A stretch of 64,000 nt of DNA from Melieria omissa (lineage: Eukaryota; Arthropoda; Insecta; Diptera; Ulidiidae), in the NCBI GenBank assembly GCA_963971225.1, contig OZ020267.1, positions 54,763,590-54,827,589 on the forward strand. Reading direction: 5' to 3'. How positions within the stretch are numbered: the stretch's first letter is position 1; every line of letters starts with the position of its first letter. The notes under the pieces are model-generated. The model searched no databases, was not told where the DNA came from, and saw nothing but the letters and a program-made list of their open reading frames with translations. Position numbers and translations under genes: made by a program. Positions 48,215 to 61,668 of the stretch are shown piece after piece.

Positions 48215-48767
48215 TACTACGTTTACATTGAACCCAAATGCGTAGTTTCAAATGAGTCATTTCAAAGTGTTTACATTGCCTCATTTGCATCGCATTCGCA
48301 TTTTGTTTGGCAACTAATGTCAAATGCTCAGTGCTCATGTCCTCTTGCCGCAGCTCACAAATCAGCTCTTTTCCGGCTTCTGACTAAATCATTGGTTTCT
48401 TTTTTGCTGCCTCAATGTTTACACACTACAATATTTGAATACATGTATATTACACACCTTACATGCTAAAAATATTCTACATATTTGAAACTGACGAAAA
48501 TTTCAATTCAAATTTCCCATTTCGATAAATTTCGTTTGTTTTGATTTTGAACTGTCAAAAAGAACGAAAGCTTTTGAAGCTTTTGAAAGCATTTTCATTT
48601 TGTGATACGTTCGATAAAATTGGTCATGTTTTATGGCATTTGCTTCGTCGTTTTGTTGAAATGAGTCATTTCGTAGATTTGGATTTGTATGGGGAAATGC
48701 CTGATTTGGCTTCGCATTTGAGAATTTTTGTCCAAATTACGCATTTGGGCTCAATGTAAACGTAGTA
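48215..48767. mobile_element. Inverted-repeat element, 553 bp, TTA TSD
   Basis: Ends TACTACGTTTACATTGA and the inverted TCAATGTAAACGTAGTA, followed inside by CCCAAATGCG / CGCATTTGGG. Flanked by TTA on both sides. ATTTCAAATGAGTCAT-type motifs recur inside. A 3-bp TTA duplication fits PIF/Harbinger. No transposase. Confidence 0.75.
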
Positions 48768-49082
48768 TTAGCTTAGTAATGAAACAAAAAGTTTCTGGTA
48801 ACAAACACTTATTTTTATTAGTTTTGTGTAATTGCGTCTTCAATTCCTAATTAATAAATTCTTAACTCTAACGCGGTCTTTGAATACTTAACTTATTACT
48901 AAAGCATTGACTATACGCACTTTACAAATTGTCTCTGCAATATTTTCATCATTTTAGTAGTGAATTCCAGCTATTTGAAAGCATTGTTCGAGTGAGCCGC
49001 TTTATAATTAAATTTGAGTACTTTTTACCTGTGAATCTTCAACCCTATAGTAAAATCGAAATTAGTCAGAGACTGTAAGGAT

Positions 49083-49890
49083 TTGCTAAGATTGGTGTGC
49101 TGTCAGACGGATCTCAGTCACGACGGCATCCACACGAATGAGCACATTGATGAGCTGGCCAGTGAGAGGTCTCTGGACTTACTATCGAAACAGATTTGCC
49201 AGATTCATTCGACGCTCATGTTGGTTTCAGGCAGCACCGAATATCGGGCATCACAATGGACCTTTGAGGTCTCCGAGTGTACTTGCTGAGAACCAGAAAG
49301 CCGCCTGTCTTACATAACCTAACCTACTACCGAAGCAAGGAGTCCAAGAAGTGATGCTAAGACAGATACAGGAGTACTTCCTGCGTATAGCGGACAGTAG
49401 GTGGAGAAAAATCCTAAATTTGGCTACTTAACAATTCCGGTAGAACAAACAATCTGCTGTTAATTTCTTGTAATAATTATTCTAAGCAGAAGGCCCCACA
49501 ATTCCTTTTGCAGAAGCTGTCGAGAAGAAGACAAGAGTGAGACACTGGAGTATTTGTTATGCGGCGGGTTGAAGCAGACTTCGGGCGATAAATAAAATCT
49601 CTATGAAAGCGGCTAAGGTCTCACGTTAAGGCCGACAGGTACTATGAAGATGTCAATGAATTCGTCTACATTGGCACTGATATAAACTGCAACCATGTTA
49701 GCCTCGAGATAAAACGAAGGATTACTTATGTATGGACAATGAAGCTCCGTCGAAAAAGGTGTTCGACGCGTTATTTGGAAGCCGACAGCGAAGAGACCAT
49801 GTCTCCGGTGGAAGGGTCAAGTTGAGGACACCTTATCATCTCGGTGTGACTAAACTGAATAAAGCGAGGCGCTTGCAGAGACTTTATCTG
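49083..49890 (+). pseudogene. Eroded non-LTR retrotransposon fragments
   Basis: Several in-frame scraps resemble LINE ORF2. IHTNEHIDELASERS (about 49125-49170) looks like the RNase H tail (GNExADELA). CRSCREEDKSETLEYLLC (about 49509-49562) looks like the zinc-knuckle CxxC..ETxEHLL block. NEFVYIGTDI..VSLEIKRRI (about 49655-49720) looks like the end of an RTE-like reverse transcriptase. Frames are broken by stops and shifts. Possibly two different elements. Confidence 0.55.
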
Positions 49891-51332
49891 GCAGGATGTA
49901 GTCCGGCAACAGTTGGTTTTGCCTCTTAATTAAGTAATCGTAAAGGGCTTTTAAGAGGGAAATAAAATCTGCTAGAAAGTGTAAAGCTTCGCTATGGATA
50001 CAGCTCATTATTTTATAGAGCAATCTGGCAATTAGACAGCCAGTGCTTTATTAAAAGAAATACTTTAAGTACTAAATAAACGATTTTAGGGGCTGCATAG
50101 CTAAAAAGACTAAAAAGACCGCATAATGTCTCACAAAACACATTTTTTTTTGCAGCTGCGTGGGTGCTGGTGACCTTTTTCGCAGGAGCTGGAAATGTTC
50201 TGGTTACCTGCTGTTTGTCTTAATGTCAAAAAGACAGCGCACCCAAAGCATTCATAATAACAACAATAACAATAATAATAATGGCAATAGTTTTTTCAAC
50301 AGCTACCAACGTTTCATATTTCCTAGTTTTCTTTGTATTGTTAGGTAACTCACATTATTTGTTATATGTAGAACGTTAAGTCGGTCATTTCTTTTGATTT
50401 CGCGTGCGTCAATTACGCGCTTAGCAAAGCTGTGCTGAGCAAAACGATGCAATTACTATGGAAAAAAAAATGTTCTGATGCCGCTTTGTCCATAAGAAAG
50501 TTGATCAGTGTGTCATTTTGTTGCTTGTCGCTTGAATGTATGTGTGAGTGTTCGTGTGTCTGACTGAGCACTCACAACTCAATTGTATTGCACACATTCT
50601 CATAACCATAACTTTTTCGCGCCAAGTGGCTTTTTGAGTTTGTGGCTGTGTGGGCGTCAGAAAGCGTGAAGAAGTCGGCAGCCAATGCTCTGCATGATGT
50701 GACCGCCCACATTATGTGATTGATGGATCATTTGGCAGGATTTATAAATAATTTCGTTACGTTTTTCTTGGCATCATCACATGTGATTTGGGTAACGTTG
50801 AACGTGTGAATGTAGATGTAAATTTTTTTCCCTAAGCAAAGTGTTGAAATTTCTTCTGGTCTTCTTCTTCTTCTACTTTTTTATGTTTTCTGACAGATAA
50901 AAATATTCAAACAATTGATTCTGAACTTAACTGACACATGCCACTAATTGAAATTTTAAATCTCAGCAATTGTCTAAGTGTCCTAAGCTATTGAAGAATT
51001 CCTTTTTATTTGACTGACGGAATAATGCAATAGACAAACATTCAATTCAATTAATAATAATTTACATAATAACTAGGAAATTTGACACTTCTTTCACTTT
51101 GTTTGACAACAATAAGCCTTATTGGCCACGTTTACGAGCTGCCTAATTTATTTCAAATGTTATCTGATGTAAGCCACAAGTGAGTTATTGCTGTTGTTGG
51201 TACATAACACATTTAGTACAAACATACATATATCCATGTGCATGTATGCGTACTTATGTATGTCAAAAAAGTTTACGTTGACGTAAATTTGGCTCTACGG
51301 ATATCAAATAAAAAATTATTTCCTTTAAGTAA

Positions 51333-51490
51333 CTTTGTTTACGCTTCTTCTTCTTTATTCTTCTTCTTGACTGGCACGACAGCCCGATTACGAGACTAAG
51401 GACTAGCTACCCGCAACCAATCGTGTTGTGCGTGCGAATGTTTTTACAAGGTTGGAAGGAACCTACAGTTTTATGCCGATTCCGAGTTTT
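51333..51490 (-). mobile_element. 5'-truncated SINE copy, reversed
   Basis: CTT-rich tail at 51340-51368 followed by GACTGGCACGACAG..CCCGATTACGAGACTAAG, the reverse complement of the body of the SINE at 17138. It runs through the GTAAAAACATTCGC equivalent to about 51490. The tRNA head is missing. Confidence 0.85.
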
Positions 51491-54400
51491 TTTTGTTATT
51501 TTTGTCCACTCTCGAAGCACTGTGCGACGGGTTGAAAGTTTAAAAATTGTGGAAAAAACAGGAATTAATTAGGTTCATTGAATGAATGAATATATTTTTA
51601 ATGGTGTCAACAATAGTCTAAATAAAAATTATTTAACATGTATTTGTAATTTTTTTTTTAATTAAAAACTAATGGGGTGAACAATGGGTTAAAAATCGTT
51701 TACGGCAAGTCTACAAGAAAAACATACACCGATGGGCCTATTGACTTCAAATATGGTGAATGTACTTCAAATGAGAAATAATTGGACTAGTGTTTTTTTC
51801 ATAAAAATCTGGGGCGGCCAACGAAGGGTTAAGAGATACTTAATTAATTGGGCCCATTGACTTTAAACTTGCGTGCAAAGATGCTGGGCCCTGCTAGTTG
51901 GTTAGCCTGTAAGATTAATTCCTCAAAGACTGATTTTAAATAAATAAATGAATAAATTGGTTATAAAACAGTGGAGACACTATTTCATAGCACATATTTC
52001 ATCATCTTTGGATACATAAGAACTTTGAAAAACAGTGGGAAATAATCATAAAAACTTACAGTTGGCTAAACAAATAAATTGGAAAAAAATATCGCCAATA
52101 AGATGATGTTTCATCACATCATATTTAGATCATATCTGGGTAAACAAACAAGCAACACTGTTGCATTGGAACTTTGAAATCCAAAGGGAAGTTGTGGAAC
52201 CATCGTTTCAACCACAGCTTGTGTCAGTTTTTTTACGGTTTGCGGATTGAAATATTGTTTATTCGATTTCATTAGGAACATTATATTGCACAGAAAACTA
52301 TATATAAAAACAATTATCGACTGAAATGAGAACTGCTTGGCATGAAATTCTTGAGTGTCTTTTCTTGACGAAAATTGCCGCACGTAGGCAGATTAGTTTG
52401 AAATCATAAAGAAATCACATAAAATGCGCGACGAGTAGCCGGTCCCTGAATAAGTACTTAATACCGTTATTATGAACAGTGCAGTGCAGTTAAACCTCGT
52501 GAACATACCAGAGAGAAGGCCATCAAACCAATCCTCGCAAAAAGCCATAGCGAGCGCAAGCGAAAGCGGAAAAGCAAAAACTGAAATATTTATGTGGGCG
52601 CAGCGGTTTCACGGCAGGTGGACAGACGTTTCGCGGCGGCCATTCTGTGCAACCCAGCTCAGTGTCTATTGTGCGCCTGGCGAAAGATGGTAAAAGCAAA
52701 GTTGAACGAAGCAACAGTAACATGAGCGCAGAATGAAGTGAGGCAGACAGCGCTGACTGCGTTCGAAATTCGACATGTTGGCGTTTAAGCGAAATTGACA
52801 GCGGCGGCGGCACACTCTGGCATTCTACGTCCACTTAATTTTTATGACTTGGGTCGAGTGACGCTGCCACTTCAGTCGGCTTCGTGCTGTAGCTTTGACG
52901 CTTCCCGTTCCCGGGCAGGAAACCTTTTGTTTCGGCTTTCATTTTTGTTTTCTGTGCTCGTGTTTGCTGCCTGTGCCACAGGTTTGTGGACAGTGCGAAG
53001 GTCAGTTAAACTGTGCGGATGAGGCGGCACTTTGGCTGGCTGGCTGGTGATATTTAGCAACTTTTTCGTATGGCTTAAAGTGAAAAGACGCTGAAGAAAA
53101 ATCATTGTCAGCGAAATAACAAGGGCGGAAAAGACAAAAGCGCTAAAAAAGACGAATTAAAGTGCGATATTGATAGGATGAGGGTCGGGAAGGTCGTGAC
53201 GGGTTTTTGACGGCCATTGGCAGTACGGTTAATTTGTGCTGAGGAGACCATTTTGTTTTAATTTGTAATTAGTTCTTATTAGTTTATTTAGCGGCTAACG
53301 GTTCCTCCGAATGAGGCGGCTAGTGCGTACAGATTGTGGAGGCATGGGTTCAAGTCTTGAGTGTGTTGTGGCCAGTGTTGAAAATTGGTTTGATTCGAAA
53401 TGTGTTAGAATCGTAAAAAATTATATGAACAACACAAAAAATTGTTATTTACATTGTTTTCATTCAATGTGAACATTTAATGTGCGAACCAAACCTACAC
53501 ATTTAGACAATTGACAATTATTTCTTACTGAATATATAATTAAAATGATGATTATTAGTGATTAAATAAACTATTTTCAATTATATTTATTATAATTAAT
53601 TATTTGTAATAGCAAACGTGACCACTGTACTGTATTTATTTTCAAGCCATTAAATGTCAGTCGGTTTGTTTAGGTCTGTTCTGCTTCGCTCGCAAATATT
53701 TCCAAAGCTTATCTCCTAATTAGCAAATGATTATACCTTTTGTTTGCTCATCAACTTGCTTTGAGCATTTTGTAATGCTGTTGTCTCTGTTGTTGTATTT
53801 ACTATAATAAGAAGTTTTGCAATTGTTGCCACGCGCAGCCGTCATTGACCGGAAATTTCACTCGGCGGATATGCAGAGGCGGCCGCCAGCGTGAAACGTG
53901 CAAATGCTTTACCTGTGTATGCCATGTGTTCTTTTGATTGTTGTTTTCGTTGTTATTGCTTTTCTTCCTCCTTTTCCGCTTTGCCTTTGCTTTAGCAGAC
54001 CTAGGATTGGCATCAATCCAGCGCTATTTAAATACACAACCATTGTTGTTGTTCGAGGATTTCGCTTTGTGGCGCGTGTCTGTGCGACTGTCTGTGATTT
54101 TCAGCATTTGTTGCCAACTTTTGAGTGGATTTTCGCTACAACTTAAATTGATTGATTTTTCAGTTTTTTGTCTGTGTTTGAGTCTGAGAATCAAAGTAAA
54201 ATTTTCAGCAGCGCGAAAAAGGGGAAAATGTGAAAATTGAATTCCATTCAGTTTGTAGGCAATCGTTGAACAACTTTGCTGAAATTGCTCTATAACTTTG
54301 TTATTGTTGCTTCTCGAGCATCATCAGTGCTGCGTGCTGAGTGTGAAGGCTATTGCAGCTTTGAGTGTGTTGACCTGCTATCTGTTGCCGATCGAATGTG

Positions 54401-56462
54401 TCTGGCACTGTTGCAGATTCTATTTCAGTTGTCTGTTGTCACTTGATAAAGTGCATTGTTGTTGTTGTCTGTGATTTTGTTCAGTGTTATTCGAATCAGG
54501 GTATTTCACTTTTATCAAAGAGAAATTGAAAATATTGCAAATACAAACACATGAACATACAATGCACACATACGAGTACATTACTACATCACGTCATGTG
54601 GCTCGTGGCGTTCTTCTTTGCTCGAGCGTGTTCGACGTCATCGAGCAGCACTGTGGTGAATGAGATGCGCGTATAACGGGATCAAAGAATGAAATTAATG
54701 TGTATTGCTGTCAACTCATGCGAGAATTCCCCAGCGTACTTTTGTCACATTCCAACACGTTGTTTGACATATTTGACACTTTTTGCTGTGTCTGCACGTA
54801 CAGAATGTTAAATATTTTTCAGAAAAACGTGCATTGCCTGTTTGTCTTGGAATAACTAAATGACAATTTAAAGTCATTGAAAGTGTATATTGTGTTTTAG
54901 ACATTAATTTAATTAAATTAATGTGCTGTTTAATTAAATTAATGTTATAAAAAATTTCGTAATGCCACAGATAGTAAAAAAAGTAAATTTAATTTGACAA
55001 CAATAAATTAAATTTACAATCAACTGTTGAGTTTTTTGATCTTTGTAAGAAATTCAACCTTCTATTTTTTGTTATAAATCCAATTATTTCATTCGAATTG
55101 ACACGTTGCAGTCATAGCTTGGCTTCAACTTGACTGCATTTTGTTTGTACTTTTGCCACATTCCGTCTTCGTCGCGCGCAAACTGCTCGTCTCAAAGTAT
55201 GCTAATTGCTTATTGTTCACGCCCACGACTAGACGACGACAAGGACATTCCATAAAAAGCGGGCCAAGGCGCGTTCGCTCCACAGCACACTGTCCACACT
55301 CATTAGACGACAGCAACTTTGTCAAAGTTCAATGTGCGCTACAAGTTGGAAAATGTCGCTTAACAATTTGCAATTCGCTTGATTAAAAGTTACATGCGGT
55401 TAATTGAATAAGTGCTGAGTTATGCCAGTGGACAGTTGCTGCCGTTGATAGTTGCTGCTGTTGTCCGAAAGGCAACGACACCCAGAGTGGTCGCCAAACT
55501 TATGGTTTTATGGTCAGCTGGCAAAGGACATGCGACCAAGGTTGACCCTATTCTGACGCAGTGAAGCGAGCACTAAGGTTCACGTTAGTAAAACTTGAGG
55601 AAAAGTGCTGCAACGAAAACAAACCGTAAGAGCTGACAGAATTGGGTTAGATTGCGCATTCAAAGCGAAGCAAAGAAAACAAAGTGCAAAAACAAAGTGC
55701 AAAGTGGGAAGGGTCGGATGGGCTGATGGAATGCTGCAGCGGCCAAAAGCGGCCAAATTAAGATGAGCACAGTTGGCGTTGCGAATTTGCATATTCAGGT
55801 TGAAAGTGAGACTAATGACTGGGGCAGTAAGCTATGTAAACATTACAGTAGTGCCACGATTATTTTTCGTTGTACGCTGCTTGTCAGCGGCAGAAGTTCA
55901 ATGTGAGGCGGCAGGAATTACAATTGGATTGTGCGCGGCCGCAGGACGTGGTATGTGCGTTCGGAATTTAAATGACCTGGAGTGCGGAAGTGTCTTAATT
56001 AATTGAATTTACGAATATTTATGTAAGTAGAATTAAACTCTACTAAGAAACCCATTTAAAGTAGGTCCATGAGGAGGAAAAGGAAGACCATGTATTCAAT
56101 GGAAGAAGGATTTTTATTGCTTCCTTTGAACAGTCAAAGAAGTACACACAAAGTAGGAACAGGGATGGTAGAGTTAAATTATTGGTTAATTGTCCAAATT
56201 TTCAACATACATGGAGACGTTATGAAGTACACATAGAACTCTAGTAAAATACCCATTCAAAGTCGGCCGATATTGAATAGGAAGACCATGTTTTCAATGG
56301 ATTGCTTAGTTTGAACAAATAAAGTAAACTTTAAACATAGATGGAAACGCTCTTAATATGTAATAACAATGTAAGAAATTTGTAGTTTAATAAAAAGAGT
56401 CATAAGTTTTGCAAAATGAAAACAAAAAAATGTGTCTTCTTTAGACTAGAATACTGCTTTAA

Positions 56463-56546
56463 CCGTTTTCCGTCACAATGTCCAATATATTGGACTACAG
56501 CCCATACAATTCATACAGAACGGGTTTATTTTCATGTCGGAAAGGG
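56463..56546. mobile_element. Very short TTAA-flanked MITE, 84 bp
   Basis: CCGTTTTCCG at the left and CGGAAAGGG at the right are imperfect inverted copies, with TTAA on both sides (56459-56462; 56547-56550). Probably a deleted relative of the piggyBac-type MITEs. Confidence 0.5.
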
Positions 56547-56737
56547 TTAAATGCAAAATGTATACACTGCGGAAGATAAAGTGGTGAAATAGTACTGCAA
56601 AACATTTAAAACAAACAGTTGAAAGTAAAATATAAAATTACTAACCAATTTGCTTTACAACAATGCCAGACAACAGGCAACCTTTGCCTGATATGACTTG
56701 TATTTCGCATACATTTCATTACAACTTCAATGCAGAC

Positions 56738-56807
56738 TACGTGGCGTATGCGTAACAAAAAAAGTTTGTTTCCAGCTAACCATAAAAAATTCATCATACG
56801 CCACGTA
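56738..56807. repeat. 13-bp perfect inverted repeat with 44-nt spacer
   Basis: TACGTGGCGTATG at 56738-56750 and CATACGCCACGTA at 56795-56807. Could fold as a hairpin or be a small element's ends. No duplication is seen. Confidence 0.55.
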
Positions 56808-57750
56808 TGCTGGCATTTACTGTACATATCACTGTTACTGTTCTAGCTATGTTGTTGTTGAATTCATTTTTTGTCAGTTTGAAAAAAATTTCAAAGTGAC
56901 AAATAAATGCATATAATATGGCAACGCTTTGTGGTGCTGCCAGACGTTGCTGGTATTAGTTGGCAGTGTATGTGTATTAAAGCAACGACACTTAATTCGT
57001 ATTTAAAATGCATATCACACATGTGATACTCAACATGTTTTGACCTCGACTGGAGGCTAACATTGAAGAAGAAGAAGAAGAAGAAGAAGAGAAACGTACT
57101 TAGTTAAATATGTTAAGCTGCGCATTTGTTGCTCGTCTATCGGGAGTAGTAACGCTTTCTGGTAGTTGATGCTGCCGTTTTTTATTTCTTTTCTCAGAAC
57201 TCGGAAATTTCCATGGATTCCACTGAACCGTATTTATTGGCACGTTGGATTTCTTCTGTCGAGAGAATAGCTGAAGCAAATTTTCTGCATGTGTGCCTAT
57301 TTTTTGTTCCCTTGATGCTGTTGTTAACTAGTTAGAGTACTTTATTCTTTTATTTGTAATTTTCTTTTCAGGTTTTTCTTCTATTACGTGCTTGTGTTTC
57401 TTTGCCTTCTCCTATGTTACCCTATTTTTATAGTTGGCTTTATCAACTTGTTTAGTTCTCATAGGCGCACTCAGGTATGGGCAGGAGAGTCAATATTTCC
57501 CGCTTAAAATTTGAAATTATATTTTCTATATGTGCATAGAATTCTATATTCTATTCTATTTCATATTTTAATTTTCAAAATATAGTTATGTCTTGACCTC
57601 CTTAAATTTATTTCTGGGACCGCCCATGGTATTTAGTGCCTAAACGTGCTTGTTTTCCAGGCAGTAGTACACAAATGTTAACTCGCCTCAACGTTAAAGA
57701 GAACAAATATGAAAGCAAAGACAAGTTTTGCATGGCCAGTACATCTGCAC

Positions 57751-58891
57751 TAGGCATCGCAATCCCGGGATCCCGGGATCCCGGACTTTTTCCAGTCCCG
57801 AAAATCCCGGGATTCAAATTCTTTTATCCCGGGATTTTCGGGATTGCAAAAGATGCTTCAAAGTTCAAATGAAATAAATTTTAAGGCACAAAAACCCAAT
57901 TCCTTATTTGAGGGAGAAGGGAGGGGATAGAGTGCGTCTTTTGCAAAAGGCTTATGATTATTTACTAAGCATTCAACCAACAAGTGTTGAATCTGAAGGA
58001 TGTTTCTCTTCAGCAGGGTTCATTTGAAATAAATTTCGCTCTAGATAAGAGAACAAAACACTTAATGCCTTTGCATTTTTAAGATCTCAGTTTTTAGTTA
58101 ATCAAAACGCTTAACTTTTTTATCGAAATAATCGAAGTAAAACTAAAAGCACAAACAAATTAACTATTTTATTTTTTTTATCAAATATGCATATATATGC
58201 ACTTTATGATACATCGGTTGCAAAGTAATAAGTTATGTTTAAGTGTCATTTTTGGATAAAACAAAATGCTATGAAACTGAAGTTAAATGTCAAATGAAAA
58301 ACTTTTAAGTTAACTCTTCAATTCCCAACCTGTAGGTGACAGATGCTTAATATTTGTTTTCCTACCACATAGGTTTTTATTTTAAAATTCTAACACTTGT
58401 ATAGCAAAGTCAATTAGTAGTACTTGTTTATTTAATTTTCCTACCAACACTAGCGATACGTCATTTGTAAAATTTATTCATTTGTTTCACGCGTAATTAA
58501 AGCAGTGCGAGTTTGTGTGGTTTCTTTCAATATAAAAATGAGGGTAGTTTAAACATTTTTTATGTATTTTTTTGTCTTATCCAAACGTATCTAAGCTCCT
58601 TTATTTAAAAAGAAAATTTTCTTTTTCACTATTTTGGACATGGGAATTGAAGGGTTAAACAAAATGTGATTAAATTCAAGATAAAAAATCTTGAAACTAC
58701 CCAAATGTGATTAAAATGTGTCCATTTTTATGATAAATATATTATAAACAAGTATTTATGCAATTCGGGAAAATTGTTTTATTAAAAAATTTGTTATATG
58801 AATCCCGGGATTAAATCCCGGGATCCCGGGATTTGACTTTTCAATCCCGAAAATCCCGGGATCGCAAAATGGCAAAAAATTGCGATCCCTA
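57751..58891. mobile_element. Non-autonomous hAT element, 1141 bp, 8-bp TSD
   Basis: Ends TAGGCATCGC and inverted GCGATCCCTA, flanked by the exact 8-bp ATCTGCAC (57743-57750; 58892-58899). Both ends carry clusters of CCCGGGATCCCGGG-type palindromes just inside. AT-rich core with no transposase. Another MITE is nested within it. Confidence 0.87.
58314..58654. mobile_element. piggyBac-type MITE nested in hAT element, 341 bp
   Basis: Ends CTCTTCAATTCCCA and TGGGAATTGAAGGG (13 of 14 inverted matches), flanked by TTAA (58310-58313; 58655-58658). Confidence 0.8.
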
Positions 58892-61575
58892 ATCTGCACT
58901 TATCGGCAACGTAATTTGCTCATTATGCAAAATTGAATGCTTGGATAGTTTGCTTTGAAAACACAGTAAGCTTCACTACACTCACTAGAGAGATTTGAAC
59001 CTGAACTGAACCTCATTCACCTTAACCTCATATTGCAAATCATACGTTTTTGTTGCTGCTAGTTTGGTTAACAATATTCTTGTTGTTGCTATAATGGACA
59101 CATAGCTAGTCATCCAAGTAGTCAGAACTTTGTCAAGAAAGCCAATTAAAACAAATTTTTAAGTTATTTATTCAAAGCAACTAGCAACATTCTTGAAAAA
59201 ATGGCAATCTTTAATATTTGAAATTTGAAAAATGAAAATCTTCAATATTTTGCATGGAATTTTTCTTATAACTATTGGGCTCGATATGTTTTTGACCTCC
59301 AAGTTAGCTTATTTTTTTCGGGATAATTTACATAAATTACCAGAAAGATGGAAAATGTAGTAACTAGCAATTGACAATACTTTGAACATTGAATGTTTTA
59401 TATTTTTTTCACAATAAAAAACAAAAAACAAATCACGAATTAATTCACACTTCCAATATGAAATTTTGTATTGTAACAGTTGCAGTTTGTTGTTGGAGTC
59501 ACAAAATGTTCAATTCACAAGTCATTTTGTAAACTAACCATTACAATGTTTGGTTGGTTATTGCTGTTAGTTTTGTAGACAAGCAATTTATTGCAAGCAC
59601 AGAAAAAAACCTGTCGCATCATCATCCAATGAAATTTATAAATGTTCGCTTTGTCAGCGATTTGCCGTACATTTTCAGGTACAAAGCCATAAAATAACTT
59701 TCGGCTTGAGATTCACGAAAGAATCATAAAAGAAAAATATTGTAAAAAATGTCTTTATTTGAGTTTTATTGTTGTTGAGGTAATTTTTGATAGGCAGCTG
59801 ACAGCGCAGAAACGCAATAAAATCAGCTCCTACAGTCACTTATTGTCATTGAAAAAACGCCATTTATTTGCAAAAGGTTACGAAGAAAAAGTCGAGTTTC
59901 AGACAGGCAGCGAATTTTGAGTGCTTTGATTGAGTTAATATATGCTCAAAATATTTTCCAATACAAATTCATACAAATATTTTGTAACAATAAGCCAATT
60001 ATTGTGCGCCACTTGTAAATAAATCCCGGCATTCATCGTTTAGGAATAAATGGCAAGAAAAGTAATATGGATTTTTTTTTTGGAAATTAGGCACTTAAAA
60101 TTTATTTGCTTTTGCATTTGAATTGTAATACAAAAATATTTTATATACTTACAAAAATGTTTAGAAGCATTCAACAGTGGGACATATTGTTAACTTTAAC
60201 TATTTCTTAGATCTGCCACTCAATTGGCTGCACTAGAGGTTCCAGTAAAGGCTCCAGTTTAGAGGTTACCCTCTCTAAGTCAATAACTTAGAGCTTAGTT
60301 ATGAAACTGAGAAGGTTGCAGAACTCCAAACATATTGTAGAACCAATCGAGGAAAGTGAGCAACCAGACTTTATGTCTTAATGTTCTCCTCGCCTTGGCA
60401 GCTTCTGCAGAAATCCTTTGAAAATGGCCCCAGGTTGACATTGTCTTGTCCTTTGTTCTTTCAAGATAAACTTATTGCTTACAGCGACTCAGATAAAGAT
60501 TGGGTGAATCCCAATCTTGCATGATTTGCATTATTATTTTGTTGTCACTCCTATTGTGTGGACGGAGGTAGCGTTTGTGATCAATTAACAAGTAATGAAG
60601 ATAATTTCGATATTAGCAAAAAATCTGATTGATTTGCTTCATAATGCCATGCCGGATGTACTTATCTGTCCTGCAGTTTCCTGGCATGTCTCTGTTTGCT
60701 GTTACCAGCTCAGGTTTAGTCGTGACTAAAAAGTCGTGGTTAAAAATTCTCTCTGAGAGATCTGCTGAAACTAAAACTAGTCTGGGATGTCCTGAGCACA
60801 AACTGAAAAGTTCCAAGAGCGATTTATCTGTCTAAATAAGAATATCACTTGTGCAATATTTTTATTAGGTACTCTTTAGCGAAAGTGCCTATGTTTGCTT
60901 TAAAAAACTTTAGAAACTATTATCATTTGTGTGCCAGGACACTTAATGAACCACAACCTCACAAATGTGAGTTAATTCATATTTCTCTGAGGCTTAACAA
61001 TTGACTAAAGACGACGAAACGAAGGCAGCCAAATGAAAGTAGAGGTTGCGAGCTGTTGTATGTGTGCATGCTTGTATGTATGTATGTATGTATATGGGCG
61101 TGTGTATTGCTTTTCGCCACCTTCTCGTCACATTGTCTGCATACTTTCCAGGCTCAATTTGTATATCACATTCTCATAAGTTGCCAAACAATGCTAATCA
61201 CTTCACATAATTCGCTCATAAATTGAGAAGAAGAAAAAGTTAATGTTTGTCAATGTTTTGCGAAAATTTTATGTACTCATTTTATGAGCAATGCATGTGC
61301 TACGTTAATTTTATGGGTTGCATCTGTAGCGCTGTCTGACGGTGTCTTTATTTATTTTTTTCAACCGCATATTAAATTCTTGCGCTTCACCCTGTCGCCC
61401 TCACTTCCCACGCTTCAGTGTGGCTCAAACTTTAGTGGATTTTTCTGTGCCCAGATGTGCTCATTAAATTCGAAATCTTTTCGTTGCTGTCACTTAAACT
61501 CTTAACTTGATGTTGTTGTTGTTTGCGTTGCTTTCATATTATTGTCTGAAGCAGCAGGGTTTGACTTTCGCTGTG
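58892..61575. other. Gene-poor AT-rich region
   Basis: No supported gene. On the minus strand near 60421-60383, CRSCQGEENIKT followed by a stop resembles the zinc-knuckle piece of the LINE scrap at 49.5 kb, so an old LINE fragment is likely. TATG repeats lie at about 61070-61095. Confidence 0.4.
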
Positions 61576-61599
61576 CTTGTGTTTTTGCGCTATGGCTGG

Positions 61600-61668
61600 T
61601 GCTGTTGTTGTTGTTGTTGTTTGTGTGTGCATGTCTAAGCACTGTATGTGTGTGTGTGTGTGTGTTTA
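61600..61668. repeat. GTT and TG microsatellites
   Basis: (GTT)n-like run then (TG)n. Confidence 0.75.

Larger units (their letters stand above)
48768..52430. other. Non-coding region with LINE and SINE fragments
   Basis: Apart from the listed retroelement pieces I see AT-rich DNA and no supported gene. Confidence 0.45.
52431..57750. other. Non-coding stretch with GC-richer islands
   Basis: GC-richer islands at about 52.4-53.2, 53.8-54.5 and 55.1-56.0 kb may hold promoters or 5' exons. A 73-codon + frame with true ATG at 52472 has no known family. A tRNA-like B box (GGGTTCAAGTC) near 53346-53356 suggests an old SINE. A (GAA)n run lies at 57066-57090. Confidence 0.4.

Noticed and set aside
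51650..51840. Another TTAA MITE suggested by two GGGTTAA motifs
   Set aside because: Both motifs are right-end type and no matching TTAACCC left end was found nearby.
52472..52693. 73-codon + ORF with true ATG
   Set aside because: Possible, but no homologue is recognised, another frame is open on the opposite strand, and no intron or poly(A) context supports it.
57636..57872. 78-codon ORF rich in Gly/Pro/Ser at the hAT left end
   Set aside because: Created by the CCCGGGATCCCGGG palindromes and crosses the element border.
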